Assembly (NCBI RefSeq): GCF_017357405.1
Contig: NZ_CP071597.1
Span: forward strand, 682,001-746,000
Direction: 5' to 3'
From: Halomontanus rarus
GTDB lineage: Archaea > Halobacteriota > Halobacteria > Halobacteriales > Natrialbaceae
DNA: 64,000 nt
In this document: positions 31,359 to 40,722 of the stretch, piece by piece
Numbering within the stretch: the first letter of the stretch is position 1
Layout: each line of letters starts with the position of its first letter
Translations under genes and position numbers: made by a program
The notes under the pieces: model-generated
Databases searched by the model: none
Told to the model about the DNA's origin: nothing
The model's input: the letters and a program-made list of their open reading frames with translations, nothing else

Positions 31359-32303
31359 TCAACAGATCCGATTCTCGAGTGGCTCACCGGCCCGCCACCG
31401 ATCGTAGTTGCGGACGAAGAGGTCGACGAACCGATCGACGAACGACTCCGACCGACCGGCGACGTGGGGCGTTACGATGGTCTCGTCGAACGTCCACAGC
31501 GGCGAGTCCGCCGGCAGCGGTTCGGTCGCGAACACGTCGAGTCCCGCCCCGGCCAGCCGCCCCGCCTCGAGCGCCGCGATCAACGCCCGTTCGTCGACGA
31601 CTTCGCCGCGGGCGACGTTGACGAGGATCGCCGAATCCGGGAGTGTCTCGAGTACGTCGCGGTCGATCAGTCCGCGCGTGTCGTCGGTGAGCGGAACGGT
31701 GAGTACGAGCACGTCGGTGTCCTCGAGGATCGAACGGAAGTCCTCGGACGCGAGCACGCGGTCGGAAGACAGGTGGCCGTCGTAGTCGCTCGGGGCGCGC
31801 TTGACGCCGTAAACGTCCATCTCGAACGCCGCCGCTCGTCGCGCGACCGCCTCGCCGATGTTTCCCAGGCCGCACACGGTGAGCGTGCGTCCCGCAAGGT
31901 CGACGAGCCCGGCTCCGAGTTCCCGGTCCCACTCGCGTCGCCGTTGCCGGTCGACGAACGCCGGGAGCCGGCGCGAGAGCGCGAGCAGGAGGCTCATCGC
32001 GTGGTCGGCGACGGCGGCGTCGTAGTTGCCCGACGCGTTCGTGAAGACGACGTCGCGATCGCGAAACCTCGAGACGGGGAACCGGGCGTAGCCGGCGCTG
32101 GTCGCCTGCACCCAGTCGCCTGCGGTCACCCCCGAGACGTAGTCGTCCGTCCAGTTCGTCGGATTCACGACGAACACGTCCGCCCGTGGGAGGGCCTCGA
32201 GGGCTTCGTCTCGATTCGATGCGGGGAGTACCGTCATGTCGTCCCGTCGACCCTCGAGGCGCTCGGCGATCGGGAGGTCGTGATGGACGAGTACGCTGGG
32301 CAT
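31359..32303 (-). CDS. D-2-hydroxyacid dehydrogenase
   Basis: A 314-residue enzyme. The N-terminal substrate domain includes DWVQATSAGYARFPVSRFRD, then FTNASGNYDAAVADHAMSLL. The Rossmann motif is VCGLGNIGEAVARRAAAFEM, the catalytic Arg is in ILVNVARGEVVDERAL, the Glu in LDVFATEPLPADSPLW and the His in IVTPHVAGRSESFVDRF. The SAGYARFP start and GxGNIG pattern place it with the haloarchaeal GyaR/Ddh group rather than with the CtBP-like protein at 27116. It acts on 2-keto acids with NAD(P)H in the cytoplasm; the specific substrate is unknown. No operon partner is evident, and the AbrB gene 48 bp upstream is on the same strand. Confidence 0.92.
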   Translation of the reverse strand: MPSVLVHHDLPIAERLEGRRDDMTVLPASNRDEALEALPRADVFVVNPTNWTDDYVSGVTAGDWVQATSAGYARFPVSRFRDRDVVFTNASGNYDAAVADHAMSLLLALSRRLPAFVDRQRRREWDRELGAGLVDLAGRTLTVCGLGNIGEAVARRAAAFEMDVYGVKRAPSDYDGHLSSDRVLASEDFRSILEDTDVLVLTVPLTDDTRGLIDRDVLETLPDSAILVNVARGEVVDERALIAALEAGRLAGAGLDVFATEPLPADSPLWTFDETIVTPHVAGRSESFVDRFVDLFVRNYDRWRAGEPLENRIC

Positions 32304-32351
32304 GTGGGTGCGTACCCGTCTCTCGGCTATCTTTCTTCGGGGATCGAATCC

Positions 32352-32618
32352 TCACCGTTCGGAGCTATCGGCGAGATATGCGCTCGCTTCGCGCGACGTG
32401 CCGGCCATCTCCTCGGCGATCGCCCCGTGTTGCTCAGCACGCCGGCGGTAGCCTTCTGCAAGCTCCGCTCGAGAGACTGCTTTTTCGATGACGATCTCGT
32501 TCCACTCCTCGCGGATCGTAATCTCTTCGCCACTGTCGGTGCCGAGATTCTCTCGGAGTTGCTCCGGCAAGATCACTCGCCCGCGCTTGCCGACCGTGCG
32601 TGTTTCTTCCCCGGTCAT
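32352..32618 (-). CDS. AbrB/SpoVT-type protein (antitoxin-like)
   Basis: An 88-residue protein with a swapped-hairpin AbrB domain, ETRTVGKRGRVILPEQLREN, LGTDSGEEITIREEWNEIVI. A C-terminal helical segment (AELAEGYRRRAEQHGAIAEE) is typical of antitoxins that wrap a PIN-domain toxin. No VapC-type toxin follows; the next gene downstream on this strand is the hydroxyacid dehydrogenase, 48 bp away. It may be an orphan antitoxin or a local regulator. The sequence upstream (32619-32850) is transposon-like, with a 13-mer at 32700-32712 and a repeat at 32749-32787. Confidence 0.85.
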   Translation of the reverse strand: MTGEETRTVGKRGRVILPEQLRENLGTDSGEEITIREEWNEIVIEKAVSRAELAEGYRRRAEQHGAIAEEMAGTSREASAYLADSSER

Positions 32619-32748
32619 ACACAGTCATGTTATGTCTAATTTCTTGACAGTAGTCAGTAATACGATTTCTTTATCCAAAGTGAGGAGTGAAACTCGCGTT
32701 CAGTACAGGTGAGCGATGTAACACGGCAAGTTGCGGCCTCTCCGATTC

Positions 32749-32787
32749 CTGTCAGATGCGGCGTGCTGAATATAGAGGATGGATTTA
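32749..32787 (+). repeat. Left copy of a diverged repeat flanking the cation exchanger gene
   Basis: Shares CTGTCAGA and CTGAATA-AGAGGAT with 33955-33993 in the same orientation. The two copies flank the exchanger gene at 32851-33819. Probably remnants of mobile-element ends. Confidence 0.5.
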
Positions 32788-32850
32788 GTACTGGAAGGCC
32801 GACAGTTGGTAGAGAGGCGGTCATCCAGGGTTATAAATCAGTTATCCGCG

Positions 32851-33819
32851 CTACCCGAGGATACCCAGAATCCATCGAGCAACTTCAGAGAGAGCAAATA
32901 CTGCACCTTCCAAACGGGAGAGTACTCTTCTCGTCCAGAGAGCAGCGACCATCAATAGCGTGATGCCAGCCAGCCATGCCAGCGTCTCCAGTGCCGCGGC
33001 ATTCACAACGAGTGGACGAACGATTGCTGCAACGCCCATGATTCCCGTGAGATTGTAGATGTTGCTGCCGACGACGTTACCGACAGAGACGCCGAGGCTC
33101 CCCCGCTGAATCGCAACCAGCGAGACGGCGAACTCCGGTGTCGAGGTACCCGCTGCGACGATCGTCCCACCGATGACCCACTCGGAGATGCCGACACCCC
33201 GGGCCAGCTCCGAGGCGGCCACCACCATGTAATCGCCACTCACCAGCACCAGCGCTAACCCGCCTACGAGAAACACGATATCTCGCCCACGAAACGTCAT
33301 CTGCTTGGTCACTGGGCGAGCCACTCCGCCTTCGAGTGGTTGATTTGTGGTTCCTTCTGTCTGGCTGGCCCGAAGCAGATAGACCGTGTATACGGTAAAC
33401 AATCCCGCTAAAAGTACACCTTCGAGTCTCGTGATCCGGAGGTCGAAAATCACGAATCCACCGATCAGAGTGCTTGCCAGTAGTGCAACGCCGTCACGAT
33501 ACACGAATGATTCTTCGATTGGGACTACTTTTATCATAGAAATGATACCTAGAATAAACGCCAGATTGTAGATGTTCGAACCAAGGACGTTCGCAACCGC
33601 GATATCGCCCAACCCTTTGAGCGCAGCGTCGACCGAAACTGAGAGTTCCGGTGTCGATGTCCCCATTGCGACGATCGTCAGTCCGATCGTAAGATCCGAA
33701 AGGCCGAACCGCCGAGCCAATCGAACGACAGCATCAACTAGGAACCGCGCGCCAATCCAGAGACCCAGTATCGAGACGAGAATTATACCGATTTGAACGA
33801 GCGGGCCGCCCTGAATCAT
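32851..33819 (-). CDS. Sodium/calcium exchanger family protein (YrbG-like)
   Basis: A 322-residue CaCA antiporter with the expected internal duplication: alpha-1 repeat IVAMGTSTPELSVSVDAALK with NVLGSNIYNLAFILGI, alpha-2 repeat IVAAGTSTPEFAVSLVAIQR with NVVGSNIYNLTGIMGV. The Glu in each STPE and the Asn/Ser around GSN bind the cation. About ten membrane helices are present, with a polar loop between halves (SQTEGTTNQPLEGGVARPVT). The protein exchanges Ca2+ (or another cation) for Na+ across the cell membrane. Diverged direct repeats flank the gene, so it may have been moved as a unit. Confidence 0.93.
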   Translation of the reverse strand: MIQGGPLVQIGIILVSILGLWIGARFLVDAVVRLARRFGLSDLTIGLTIVAMGTSTPELSVSVDAALKGLGDIAVANVLGSNIYNLAFILGIISMIKVVPIEESFVYRDGVALLASTLIGGFVIFDLRITRLEGVLLAGLFTVYTVYLLRASQTEGTTNQPLEGGVARPVTKQMTFRGRDIVFLVGGLALVLVSGDYMVVAASELARGVGISEWVIGGTIVAAGTSTPEFAVSLVAIQRGSLGVSVGNVVGSNIYNLTGIMGVAAIVRPLVVNAAALETLAWLAGITLLMVAALWTRRVLSRLEGAVFALSEVARWILGILG

Positions 33820-33954
33820 CGTACGGGGGTACCGCAGGCCAATAAATCAATGTTAGGCACCCGGTTTTGCCCGCTGTCTTCTGAAATACGATGGAAGAAA
33901 GCTACTGCACATGCGCCCTGTATCTTGCACGCCTCGGATACATCTTTCCAGGAG

Positions 33955-33993
33955 CTGTCAGAACCGCTGTACTGAATACAGAGGATATATCTA
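33955..33993 (+). repeat. Right copy of the repeat flanking the exchanger gene
   Basis: Matches 32749-32787 at CTGTCAGA and TGAATA-AGAGGAT. The surrounding 33820-34055 is AT-richer and holds no gene that I trust. Confidence 0.5.
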
Positions 33994-34055
33994 TCACGCT
34001 ATACCTGCTCGAACTCCCGATTCACTGGACAGAAAATACCGAAGGGGAGGTCGCG

Positions 34056-34490
34056 TTACTCTCCTGGCGGTTCGAAGACGCCGATCTGGTGCAAGAAGCC
34101 CAGCATGTCGTTTTGGGCCCACGTCTCGACGATTTGGCCATCTTCGATCCGGTGGATGTGGTTTCCCTCTACCACAGCCTTCTTCCCCGTCCCTTCGACC
34201 CCCATGAACTCGCCTTCGTGGGTGCCGGTGGATCGGTCTCGTCGGACCACCATATCGCCTTCGGCGATCAGATCCTTGACCCCGCAGTGGATGTCCGGAA
34301 CCGCGGTTCGAAGCATCGAGACGTATTCCTTGACGTCATCCGGGCCGCGAAGGGGCTTGGGTCGTGCCGAATTGTGCTCGACGTAGTCGTCTGCGATGAT
34401 CTCGTCGACGAGGTCCAGGTTGCCCTTGCTAATGACCTCTTCCGGGTATTTACGAACGATCTCCTTGTTTTTGGCTTCCAATGTCGCCAT
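34056..34490 (-). CDS. SnoaL-like/ester cyclase family protein
   Basis: A 144-residue NTF2-fold protein: an N-terminal helix pair (NKEIVRKYPEEVISKGNLDL, VDEIIADDYVEHNS), then GPDDVKEYVSMLRTAVPDIH, VKDLIAEGDMVVRRDRSTG, THEGEFMGVEGTGKKA and the strand HIHRIEDGQIVETWAQNDM. The VDEIIADDYVEH and IHRIEDGQIVETW motifs are the signature of the ester-cyclase/SnoaL group. These proteins form small barrel dimers that act in polyketide-like cyclisation or as hydrolases, and most archaeal members are uncharacterised. It stands alone. Upstream, 34491-34861 has no gene that I can support. Confidence 0.85.
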   Translation of the reverse strand: MATLEAKNKEIVRKYPEEVISKGNLDLVDEIIADDYVEHNSARPKPLRGPDDVKEYVSMLRTAVPDIHCGVKDLIAEGDMVVRRDRSTGTHEGEFMGVEGTGKKAVVEGNHIHRIEDGQIVETWAQNDMLGFLHQIGVFEPPGE

Positions 34491-34861
34491 AGTGTCCTCC
34501 TCCGTAGCGTCCGCACGACAGTTCTCGCTCCCAACCGCCTTCGATACGAACGCTGTTCAAGAACTACTCCTTGGTATGTGTTAACTCTTTACTAGGTGGG
34601 TAGATCAAGGGGTATAAGACGAGGATCACGTTTTGCTGAATATGCAGATGTACTTAGTGAATCGTCCGACTCAGTTTCAGGTAGTATTCTGAATAAAGAA
34701 ATCGTGCTACTATCTACGGTTATTGATACTCGATTCACCCGCCGGAAGTAACACCCAGCTCGAGTTGCCGGCATCGGCGCTCCGTCAATGGTCGATCCTC
34801 GAGGCCGATTTCGCCCGTGGGTCTGGTCGTCGGATCTATTCGGAAGCGGACCGCGAGCAGC

Positions 34862-35935
34862 TCACTCCCCGCGGAAGTACGGAATGATCGTCTCTTCGTA
34901 GTGGGTCATCGTCTCCTCGTGGTCGCCGGTCGGAATGAGGACGAGATTGTCGACGCCGGCGTCGGCGAACGCCTTGATGCGGTCAATCGCGCGGTCGGGA
35001 TCGCCGGCGACGCAGATTCGGTCGACGGCGTCGTCCGGGATCCGATCGGCTGCGGCCATCAGCTGTCGTTCCTGTTCGTCGTTGAAGGCCATCTCCCGCA
35101 TGAGCGGCGTCTCCGCGGCGATCTCCTCGTATCCCATCCGTTCGAGCAACGGCGGCCGAAGCGCCAGCGTCGTCCGGTTGCGCTCGATCGACACCTCGCG
35201 GGCCGCCGCGGCGTCCTCGGTGACCGTCGTCGGAACCATGATCGCCCGATCGATCGCGTCCGGGTCGCGTCCCCGATCGGCGGCCACCTCGAGGACGCGC
35301 TCGAGATCCGCTTCGTAGTGTTCGGGGGTGTGAATCCAGGGGAACCAGCCGTCGGCCAGCGCACCGGTGAACCCGCGCATATCGTGGCCGTATCCGCCGA
35401 CCCAGATCGGGGGCCGAGGATCCTGCACGGGTTTCAGCCCCATGTACGCGTCCTCGAGCTGGAAGTACTCGCCGTCGAACGAAAGGGGGTCGTCGGGCTC
35501 GGAGTCCCAGAGCCCGTCGACGATCTTTACCGTCTCGCTGAACCGGGTGAAGGGGTCCGACCAGTCGAGGTCGCCGATCGGCGTGAAGTTGAACGCCTCG
35601 CCGGCCCCGATGCCGAATCCGGCCCGGCCGTCCGTGAGTCGATCCAGCGTCGCGGTGCTGTGTGCGAGTTCGGTCGGATGGCGGCGAACGGAGTCGGTGA
35701 CGCCGGGGAGCAACCGCACTCGCTCGGTTTCTCGAGCGATCGCACCGAGAACGGTGAACGCCTCCCACGGTGGCTCGGTCAGGAAGTTGTCGGAGTTCGT
35801 CGGGTGGAACAGGTGATCCGGGACCGTCAGAACGTCGAAGCCCGCCTCCTCTGCTCGGACCGCACGTTCGACCGTCGCCTCGACGTCGCCGTAACTGACC
35901 ACTTGACAGCCGAATCTGAGATCGTCGTGTTCCAT
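34862..35935 (-). CDS. LLM-class (F420-type) oxidoreductase
   Basis: A 357-residue luciferase-like TIM-barrel oxidoreductase. The N-terminal strand is FGCQVVSYGDVEATVERAVR, followed by EEAGFDVLTVPDHLF, ETERVRLLPGVTDSVRRHPT, TLDRLTDGRAGFGIGAGEAF and later RPPIWVGGYGHDMRGFTGAL with DGWFPWIHTPEHYE. The C-terminal GDPDRAIDRIKAFADAGVDN is characteristic of F420-dependent members close to methylene-tetrahydromethanopterin reductase (Mer). Haloarchaea contain F420 and several such enzymes; the substrate here is unknown. The gene is monocistronic and lies next to the right-end hairpin of an IS1341-type element. Confidence 0.9.
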   Translation of the reverse strand: MEHDDLRFGCQVVSYGDVEATVERAVRAEEAGFDVLTVPDHLFHPTNSDNFLTEPPWEAFTVLGAIARETERVRLLPGVTDSVRRHPTELAHSTATLDRLTDGRAGFGIGAGEAFNFTPIGDLDWSDPFTRFSETVKIVDGLWDSEPDDPLSFDGEYFQLEDAYMGLKPVQDPRPPIWVGGYGHDMRGFTGALADGWFPWIHTPEHYEADLERVLEVAADRGRDPDAIDRAIMVPTTVTEDAAAAREVSIERNRTTLALRPPLLERMGYEEIAAETPLMREMAFNDEQERQLMAAADRIPDDAVDRICVAGDPDRAIDRIKAFADAGVDNLVLIPTGDHEETMTHYEETIIPYFRGE

Positions 35936-35961
35936 ACGTGTTACCTCGTGGAAATCAGGTA

Positions 35962-36150
35962 AGTGACATCCTCCCCGCCGTGAACGGCGGGGCTTCCCGT
36001 ACCGCCGTTGGGATATTTGACGGTCTACGATACGACCTGTTCTCTCGTGCGAAACGTCCCGCTCTCGCGGTCGAACAGGTGTATCGATGGCTGTGCCACA
36101 CAGCCGTTACTCCTATCCTCGCCGTGAGGACTCGGAGTTATCTTCTGGCG
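35962..36150 (-). ncRNA. Candidate omega RNA of the IS1341-type tnpB
   Basis: By analogy with characterised TnpB systems, the RNA overlaps the tnpB 3' end and finishes at the right-end hairpin (35973-35992, perfect 8-bp stem). Limits are inferred; only the hairpin is seen. Confidence 0.35.
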
Positions 36151-37405
36151 CATATTCTCCGCCCCGTTACAATCTGCGTTTCCGACTAGCCCGCACGACG
36201 AGCAAACGTACAAGCCACGATGCGTACGGTTCGACTTCGTGTCGTCGCCACACGCCGAACACGTCTTCGAGGTGTTCCACTCGTTCTCCTTCAGCACCTC
36301 GACACCACGTCTCTCGCCTTTGTACGCGAGGTATTGGTAGATGCGGTCGAACGCCCATGTGTGGAGTTTCTTGTTGCCAGTCTTCCCCCAGTCGGACGCG
36401 CGAACGTCTTCGGGCCAACTCACCGCGAGCGTTCCAACACCGCGTTCGACACACTCTGTGATGATGGTGTCCGTGAGAACGTGGTAGAAGTGGGGTTCGC
36501 GTGCTGCGAGTTTCCGACGAGCCCACATCGACTTCTCGGACGGCCCGTTCTCACCCTCAGTTTCGTACTCTGCTCGCGTGAAGTAGTGCTTGTCCTGTTT
36601 GAGCGAATTACCGGGGTAGAGAACGTACTCGTCGGGGAAGGCAACCGTGGCGAGGTTTTTGATGCCAAGGTCGATACCTGCCACTTCGTCGCCTGCAGAG
36701 TCGTTCGTTTCGAGTTCGACCTTACAGACGAAGTGCAGTTCCCACTCGTCGCCGTTCCAGACTGCTCGAACGTTTTGCACCTTGTTGACTTCTGAGAGGT
36801 CAACGTCGGGACGCGTCTGGTACTTGCAGAGGATGAAGTCCGACCAATACTCCTTGAGGTTCGAGCCTTTCGAGAGTCGGACTCGATTGTTCTCAGGGTC
36901 GTGTTTGAACCCATCTTCTTTGAACGTGACCGTACTACGGGGGCGTTCGTCGCCGTATTTGCGGTAGCCGGGCGGATTCGCCTCGTCAAAATTGTGTCGC
37001 AGGTCGAACCACGACTGGAAAGCGTCGGAAAGTTCTTCGATGACTTTCTGACTGGATTGTGCGTTCAAGTCTTTCCAGCATTTCTGGTTCTTCATGTACG
37101 ATTTCAGCACGCCCTCGTCTGGGATTTCGCCTGTTTCATCCCAGATGCGGTCGGCTGTCCATCGTGCGACGTTCCAGATTTTCGAGGCGGAATCACCGAG
37201 CGAGTCGAGGCCGTCGCAGACCTGTCGGTGGTTCTGGATAGAACCAACGTAGGTACGAGTAACCTCAATCGCCATATATAGCCTATGTAGGAAAACCTAC
37301 TTAATGGTTCGGATTAGCGTGGAATATCCGGTCTGAGTGTCGTCGGTGGGTTGTGGAGGGGTTGTCGGATTCACTCCCGCCGTAAACGGCGGGATTCTCT
37401 CCTCG
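35967..37405 (-). mobile_element. IS1341-type element (tnpB only) with hairpins at both sides
   Basis: A single tnpB is flanked by palindromes. The 3'-side hairpin 35973-35992 has perfect arms CCCCGCCG/CGGCGGGG around TGAA; the 5'-side hairpin 37376-37393 has CCCGCCG/CGGCGGG around TAAA. No tnpA is present. The 5' hairpin has the same orientation as the 3' one and lies about 100 bp from the gene, so it may be this element's left end or a solo end of another copy. Sequence between 37276 and 37693 otherwise holds no gene. Confidence 0.7.
36025..37275 (-). CDS. tnpB: TnpB of IS1341 type with unusual RuvC-II region
   Basis: A 416-residue TnpB. The first catalytic Asp is present (Asp202 in AGIDLGIKNLATVAF), the zinc ribbon is CSACGDDTKSNRTHRGLYVC, then CGLVGNADCNGAENM with the last catalytic Asp. 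Where most TnpBs have a Glu in a V-F-E-D-L or an Asp in a V-G-D-L motif followed by x-x-I-R, this one reads LAVSWPEDVRASDWG. The acidic residue is shifted to WPED or missing. The fold around it (KLHTWAFDRIYQYLAYKGER) is intact. It may still be active with a rearranged second motif, or be a nuclease-weak form. The C-terminus (SNGCVAQPSIHLFDRESGTF) is conserved-looking in haloarchaeal relatives. Confidence 0.9.
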   Translation of the reverse strand: MAIEVTRTYVGSIQNHRQVCDGLDSLGDSASKIWNVARWTADRIWDETGEIPDEGVLKSYMKNQKCWKDLNAQSSQKVIEELSDAFQSWFDLRHNFDEANPPGYRKYGDERPRSTVTFKEDGFKHDPENNRVRLSKGSNLKEYWSDFILCKYQTRPDVDLSEVNKVQNVRAVWNGDEWELHFVCKVELETNDSAGDEVAGIDLGIKNLATVAFPDEYVLYPGNSLKQDKHYFTRAEYETEGENGPSEKSMWARRKLAAREPHFYHVLTDTIITECVERGVGTLAVSWPEDVRASDWGKTGNKKLHTWAFDRIYQYLAYKGERRGVEVLKENEWNTSKTCSACGDDTKSNRTHRGLYVCSSCGLVGNADCNGAENMRQKITPSPHGEDRSNGCVAQPSIHLFDRESGTFRTREQVVS

Positions 37406-37693
37406 CAGGAAGATAGGTCACGTCTCGAGCGGTGAACCGGGTCGCGTACGGTTGATTCTGGACCGTGGTCCCGGCCCGTCGACTCTCGAGACGATCGGAG
37501 ATCACGTTGGACGAGTACGCTGGGGTGCGGTTTCGTACCGCTCCGTTCGAGTGGGCGTTCTCCGTCGAACGACGATCGTCGTGCGAGCCCCGTTTCGCTG
37601 AGGGGTCGACCTCGAGGGAGTTTGTGAGTCGAGATCACAGCACTATTGGCCGGTTCCGGCGAGTACATTATCATAACTAATGATGGTGGTCGT

Positions 37694-38281
37694 ATGCAGG
37701 TAGACCCCATCGACATCGGCGAGAACGCACCGAAATTCGAACTCCCGGGCGTCACCGGAGACGGGTACGCGACGCTGGACTTCGAGACGTACTCCCTCGA
37801 CGATTTCGACGCTTCGGCGCTCGTCGTCGTCTTCACGTGTAACCACTGTCCGACCGCGATCGCCTACCAAGACCGGATCAAGGCGATTCAGGCGGACTAC
37901 GACGACGCTGACGCCGATGTCGTCGCGATCAACGCCAACAACGCGATCGAAGAACACTCGAACGGGAACGAGTTCTACCCGACGGACTCGTTCGAGCACA
38001 TGAACGCGCGTGCCGCACTCGAGGAGTTCAACTTCCCGTATCTGCGCGACGAATCACAAGAGATCGCGAAAGCCTACGGCGCACAGTGTACCCCGCACGC
38101 GTTCGTCTTCGACGGGAACAGGCAACTCGTCTACGAGGGGGCGATCGACGACGACCGAGAGGGAGAAGACGTAACCGAACAGTACGTGCGTGACGCGATC
38201 GACGCGGTGCTCGCCGGTGACGACTATCCGATCGATACGATTTCGCCGATGGGCTGTTCCACGAAGTGGAAAGCGACGTGA
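37694..38281 (+). CDS. Redoxin/AhpC-TSA-type thioredoxin-fold protein
   Basis: A 195-residue protein from ATG 37694. It opens DIGENAPKFELPGVTGDGYA and has ALVVVFTCNHCPTAIAYQDR, where the usual peroxiredoxin or CxxC site appears as CNHCP, so a vicinal CxxC pair is present. Later come DADVVAINANNAIEEHSNGN, FPYLRDESQEIAKAYGAQCT and PHAFVFDGNRQLVYEGAIDD. The C-terminal GCSTKWK with another Cys is typical of this subfamily, annotated as thioredoxin family or redoxin proteins. It is likely a cytoplasmic thiol-disulfide or peroxide-linked protein. It has no evident operon partner. Confidence 0.9.
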   Translation: MQVDPIDIGENAPKFELPGVTGDGYATLDFETYSLDDFDASALVVVFTCNHCPTAIAYQDRIKAIQADYDDADADVVAINANNAIEEHSNGNEFYPTDSFEHMNARAALEEFNFPYLRDESQEIAKAYGAQCTPHAFVFDGNRQLVYEGAIDDDREGEDVTEQYVRDAIDAVLAGDDYPIDTISPMGCSTKWKAT

Positions 38282-38457
38282 TCGGTTGTCAGGCTCCGCC
38301 CGACTGCCTGAGGGACCTTCGGTCCCCCTCTGTTCACGGTGAATAGGAAGTCACTCCGGCAGTAATCGTCGACTTTGCTCTCCTCTATGTATTTATCTAC
38401 CATTGGAGAAAGTATATCCGTCGCAAGCCCTTCGTATCAGGTAACGAATAAATTTCT

Positions 38458-40608
38458 ATGAGTAACGACACTAACGTTGACGACCCTCCTAAAGACGCTC
38501 CGGAGGCTGTTCCCGACGGGAAACAGGACCAATCCAAGCGTCAGGGAACTGGGTCGCAACACGAGGAGGACGGTGACCGTCACGACGAGGTCGACGATTC
38601 AACCGACGACCTCGAGTCGGCGAGTGAGGAGGACGAAGTCGAAGGGGAGGACGATGTCGAGTCCGTCGACGACCTCGGCAGCACGGTCGAGGTCGACCCC
38701 GGCGTCGAGATCGACGAGGAAATCGCCGAGGACGACATTCTCGGCGGCCTCGAGATTGACTCGACGGACGATATTACGGTCCCCGACCGACTCGTCGATC
38801 AGGTCATCGGACAGGACGAAGCGCGAGACACCATCATCAAGGCGGCCGAGCAGCGTCGGCACATCATGATGATCGGCTCGCCGGGGACCGGCAAGTCGAT
38901 GCTGGCGAAGGCGATGAGTCAGTTGCTTCCCAAGGAAGACCTGCAGGACGTCTTGATCTACCACAACCCGGACGACGGCAACGAGCCGAGGGTCCGGACC
39001 GTCCCCGCCGGAAAGGGCGAGGAGATCGTCGCCGTTCACAGGGAGGAAGCCAACAAGCGCAACCGACGGCGCTCGATCCTGATGTGGGTCATCGTCGCCG
39101 GCATCGTGGCGTACACGATTCTGACGGGGTCGTCGATCCTGCTGGGCCTCCTCGCAGCGGGGGTCATCTGGCTGGTCTTCCGGACCATGGGTCGGGGTGA
39201 GGATGCGATGGTGCCGAACATGCTCGTCAACAACGGCGACCAGCGCGTCGCTCCCTTCGAGGACGCCACCGGTGCCCACGCCGGTGCACTGCTGGGCGAC
39301 GTCCGTCACGACCCCTTCCAATCCGGCGGCATGGGGACCCCGAGCCACGAGCGGGTCGAATCCGGCTCGATCCACAAGTCCAACAAGGGCGTGTTGTTCC
39401 TCGACGAGATGAACACGCTCGCCATCCCCACCCAGCAGAAGCTGATGACCGCGATTCAAGAGGGCGAGTTCTCGATCACGGGCCAGTCCGAGCGTTCCTC
39501 GGGCGCGATGGTCCAGACCGAACCCGTCCCCTGTGACTTCGTCATGGTCGCCGCGGGGAACCTGGACGCGATGGAGAACATGCACCCCGCGCTGCGCTCG
39601 AGAATCAAGGGCTACGGCTACGAGGTGTACATGGACGATACCATCGAGGACACCCCCGAAATGCGGCGCAAGTACGTCCGGTTCGTCGCCCAGGAGGTCG
39701 AACGCGACGGCCGACTCCCCCCCTTCGAACGGGAGGCGGTCGAGGAACTCCTCCTCGAGGCCAGACGCCGCTCGGGTCGAAAGAATCACCTGACCTTGCT
39801 GTTTCGAGACCTCGGCGGACTGGTCCGCGTCGCCGGCGACATCGCCCGCGCCGAGGATCGCGAGTTCACGACCCGTGCGGACGTTCTGCAGGCCAAAGAA
39901 CGCTCGCGCTCGATCGAACAGCAACTGGCGGACAACTACATCGAGCGCCGCAAGGACTACGAGTTGCAGGTCACCGAAGACGGCGTCGAAGGACGCGTCA
40001 ACGGCCTCGCCGTCATGGGCGAGGACTCGGGGATCATGCTCCCCGTGATGGCCGAGATCGCACCCGCACAGGGCGGTGGTGAAGTGATCGCCACCGGGAA
40101 GCTACAGGAGATGGCCGAGGAGTCCGTCCAGAACGTCTCCGCGATCATCAAGAAGTTCTCCGACGTCGATCTCTCGGAGAAGGACATCCACATCCAGTTC
40201 GTCCAGGCCGGCGACGGCGGCGTCGACGGCGACTCCGCTTCGATTACCGTGGCGACCGCGGTTATTTCCGCACTCGAGGACATCCCGATCGACCAGTCGG
40301 TCGCGATGACCGGCTCGCTCTCCGTGCGCGGGGACGTCCTCCCGGTCGGCGGCGTCACACACAAGATCGAAGCCGCTGCCAAGGCCGGTTGCTCGACGGT
40401 CATCATCCCGAAAGCCAACGAACAGGACGTGATGATCGAAGACGAGTACGACGAGATGATCGAGATCATCCCCTGTGACAACATCAGCGAGGTCCTCGAG
40501 GTCGTCCTGATGGACCAACCCGAGACGAACTCGCTGGTCGACCGCCTGAAGTCGATCACCGACACGACGTTCGACCACCCCGTCGGCTCGAACCCGAGTC
40601 CGCAGTAG
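38458..40608 (+). CDS. lonB: LonB, membrane-bound archaeal ATP-dependent Lon protease
   Basis: A 716-residue archaeal Lon. An acidic N-terminal tail (~100 residues) precedes an AAA+ module with Walker [20 protein letters not shown] (about residues 139-150). Two membrane helices are inserted in the ATPase domain (about 202-242, [20 protein letters not shown]), then Walker [20 protein letters not shown] and sensor [20 protein letters not shown]. The C-terminal protease domain has the catalytic Ser in [20 protein letters not shown] and the Lys in [14 protein letters not shown]. The enzyme degrades regulatory and damaged proteins at the cytoplasmic face of the membrane. In Haloferax lonB is essential and controls phytoene synthase and hence carotenoids. 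The long acidic tail is a haloarchaeal trait. Confidence 0.96.
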   Translation: MSNDTNVDDPPKDAPEAVPDGKQDQSKRQGTGSQHEEDGDRHDEVDDSTDDLESASEEDEVEGEDDVESVDDLGSTVEVDPGVEIDEEIAEDDILGGLEIDSTDDITVPDRLVDQVIGQDEARDTIIKAAEQRRHIMMIGSPGTGKSMLAKAMSQLLPKEDLQDVLIYHNPDDGNEPRVRTVPAGKGEEIVAVHREEANKRNRRRSILMWVIVAGIVAYTILTGSSILLGLLAAGVIWLVFRTMGRGEDAMVPNMLVNNGDQRVAPFEDATGAHAGALLGDVRHDPFQSGGMGTPSHERVESGSIHKSNKGVLFLDEMNTLAIPTQQKLMTAIQEGEFSITGQSERSSGAMVQTEPVPCDFVMVAAGNLDAMENMHPALRSRIKGYGYEVYMDDTIEDTPEMRRKYVRFVAQEVERDGRLPPFEREAVEELLLEARRRSGRKNHLTLLFRDLGGLVRVAGDIARAEDREFTTRADVLQAKERSRSIEQQLADNYIERRKDYELQVTEDGVEGRVNGLAVMGEDSGIMLPVMAEIAPAQGGGEVIATGKLQEMAEESVQNVSAIIKKFSDVDLSEKDIHIQFVQAGDGGVDGDSASITVATAVISALEDIPIDQSVAMTGSLSVRGDVLPVGGVTHKIEAAAKAGCSTVIIPKANEQDVMIEDEYDEMIEIIPCDNISEVLEVVLMDQPETNSLVDRLKSITDTTFDHPVGSNPSPQ

Positions 40609-40722
40609 TCTCGAGGACTTCGAGATCTTTTTTCGAGAGTGCGCTGTTGAATCCGAAGCCCGTGGCGGAAGAGCGCCCGGTGAAAACACCTATATGCTGG
40701 CTTCGTCGTTGTTTCGGAAATC

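Noticed and set aside
30769..31362. 197-residue minus-strand frame between the DUF7331-like gene and the dehydrogenase
   Set aside because: Ser/Arg/His-rich, no hydrophobic core pattern, no homologue that I recall; the interval is left as unassigned.
32352..32618. Complete VapBC-type toxin-antitoxin pair
   Set aside because: Only the AbrB antitoxin-like gene is present; no PIN-domain or MazF-like gene adjoins.
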